Origin: Defluviicoccus vanus
Lineage (GTDB): Bacteria; Pseudomonadota; Alphaproteobacteria; Rhodospirillales; Defluviicoccaceae
Direction of reading: 5' to 3'
NCBI RefSeq assembly: GCF_014672695.1
Contig: NZ_CP053923.1
Location: 705,984-712,187 of the forward strand
DNA: 6,204 bases
In this document: in pieces, positions 5,243 through 6,204 of the stretch
Layout of the letters: every line of letters begins with the position of its first letter
Numbering within the stretch: the stretch's first letter is position 1
Program-made: the position numbers and the translations under genes
The notes under the pieces: generated by a model
What the model was told of the DNA's origin: nothing
Databases searched by the model: none
Seen by the model: the letters and a program-made list of their open reading frames with translations, nothing else

Positions 5243-6181
5243 ATGAGCAAGCAGGCGCTGATTGCTGCCGGCGGTGGGGCGGCCGGTGCGCTGCTGGCCG
5301 CGGCCGCATTCAGCGGCCTCCCGGGCGGCGTGTTTCTTGCCTATCTCGCTCCACTTCCCCTGCTGCTGGTCGGGCTGTCGCGCGGACTGAATGCGCTCGG
5401 TCTGGCCGCTGCCGCTGGGATCCTTGTCTGCGTCATCCTGGGCGGGGTCGCGAGTGCCGCCGTCTTTGCCGCGCTGAGTGCGCTGCCCTCTTGGCTGATT
5501 GTCCACTATGCGCTGAAACAACGCCTCGATGCCGCCACTGGTAAGGTGGAATGGCAGCCGCTCGGGCATATCGTCGCCGTGCTTGCCCTCGTTGTTGGCT
5601 TTACCATGGTCTCGCTCGGCCTGACCGCCGCCGGCGGTGAATCGATGGCGGCGACTGTGCGCGGTCAGCTGCAGGACTCCTTCACGGCTTCGCTGCCGCA
5701 TATGGATCCAGAGATGCTGGTGACGCTCGTGGATCAGCTCGCACCGCTGTTCCTCGGCTTCTCCGCCGCGATCTGGCTGTTCCTGGTGGCAACGAATGGC
5801 ATGCTGGCGGAGAATTCTCTTGCCGCACGTAACTGGGCAATTCGACCGCGGCCGAGCTGGTCGGCATTTGCCCTGCCCGACTGGTTCGCCTGGCCGTTGG
5901 TGATCACCGCGACCATCGCCCTTGTCCCGTCCGGCGATCTGCAATACCTCGCACGCAATCTCGTCCTGGTGTTTGCCGCCGCATATCTCTTTCAGGGCTT
6001 GGCGACGGTGCACACGATTTCGCAGGGCATGCAGGGGCAGCGGCTGCTTCTGGCAGCCTTGTATTTTGTTCTCTTTATCTTTTCCGTGATTGCGGCGCCG
6101 CTGCTGGCGGCCCTTGGCATGATCGACCAATGGGCGGGAGTGAGGCGTCGGATCGCCGGTCAGTCCCGCGGATGGGAGTAG
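5243..6181 (+). CDS. DUF2232 family integral membrane protein
   Basis: The 312-residue protein is dominated by hydrophobic segments, roughly at residues 5-24, 28-46, 49-66, 68-90, 108-129, 160-184, 212-230, 236-254 and 267-292, giving eight or nine membrane spans. It has a short cytoplasmic-type start (MSKQ) and an Arg-rich C-terminal end (VRRRIAGQSRGWE). Composition, length and position directly after rpsR match the DUF2232 membrane proteins often found between rpsR and rplI in alphaproteobacteria. The molecular function is unknown, and no catalytic motif is visible. ATG 5243 has GAGG (5234-5237) just upstream and begins near the first membrane span. The frame stays open to an ATG at 5123, but those 40 extra residues are polar and lack a ribosome binding site. 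Cotranscription with rpsF-rpsR is likely from orientation. Confidence 0.85.
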   Translation: MSKQALIAAGGGAAGALLAAAAFSGLPGGVFLAYLAPLPLLLVGLSRGLNALGLAAAAGILVCVILGGVASAAVFAALSALPSWLIVHYALKQRLDAATGKVEWQPLGHIVAVLALVVGFTMVSLGLTAAGGESMAATVRGQLQDSFTASLPHMDPEMLVTLVDQLAPLFLGFSAAIWLFLVATNGMLAENSLAARNWAIRPRPSWSAFALPDWFAWPLVITATIALVPSGDLQYLARNLVLVFAAAYLFQGLATVHTISQGMQGQRLLLAALYFVLFIFSVIAAPLLAALGMIDQWAGVRRRIAGQSRGWE

Positions 6182-6188
6182 GCAGACG

Positions 6189-6204
6189 ATGACGTTATCC
6201 TTTT
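6189..6204 (+). CDS. Possible start of the next gene (partial, unidentified)
   Basis: An ATG at 6189, with GGGAG (6174-6178) 10 nt upstream and 7 nt after the DUF2232 stop, opens a frame reading MTLSF before the window ends. In related operons rplI would be expected here, but the usual L9 start is of the M-x-V-I-L-L type, which does not match. Five codons are too few to identify the product. Confidence 0.35.

Noticed and set aside
4604..6130. A 508-codon open frame on the minus strand opposite rpsF, rpsR and the DUF2232 gene
   Set aside because: It is antisense to three well-supported genes, its product is a low-complexity Arg/Gln/His/Pro-rich sequence with no motif, and long antisense frames are common in GC-rich DNA.

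Overview
The window is GC-rich and reads as chromosomal DNA from an alphaproteobacterium, most likely near the Rhodospirillales. The evidence is the gene order, the style of the proteins, a DUF2232 membrane protein directly after rpsR, and an Arg/Asp/Gly-rich tail on ribosomal protein S6. These are two housekeeping operons transcribed away from each other. No mobile element, CRISPR array, phage gene or defence system is visible, and I do not claim a new system.

Leftward operon (minus strand, 3971 down to 1): fabG (3-ketoacyl-ACP reductase), acpP (acyl carrier protein), fabF (3-ketoacyl-ACP synthase II), mltG (peptidoglycan endolytic transglycosylase) and the N-terminal 114 codons of a YicC/YloC family endoribonuclease, cut by the window edge. 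FabG, AcpP and FabF run the fatty acid elongation cycle. mltG and yicC are common downstream passengers in alphaproteobacteria. A 160-nt gap between fabG and acpP carries an inverted repeat that may be a dispersed repeat element.

Divergent control region (3972-4343): 372 nt without a credible gene. A minus-strand promoter candidate for fabG (TTGACA, 16 nt, TATGTC) lies inside a near-perfect 28-bp palindrome, a layout typical of a repressor operator. Closer to rpsF there are a weaker plus-strand promoter candidate and two hairpins that share a 9-nt repeat. fabD, often found next to fabG in related genomes, is not here.

Rightward operon (plus strand, 4344 to the end): rpsF (S6), rpsR (S18), a DUF2232 membrane protein, and the first bases of another possible gene where rplI would be expected. 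The strongest anomaly is in rpsF. Its reading frame ends at 4700 inside a run of 9-nt CGTGGCGAT-like units, while the rest of a typical S6 tail continues in the +1 frame to a stop one base before the rpsR start. One unit is 10 nt long, with GGGG where GGG would restore the frame. This points to a one-base insertion, a sequencing error, or less likely a programmed frameshift.
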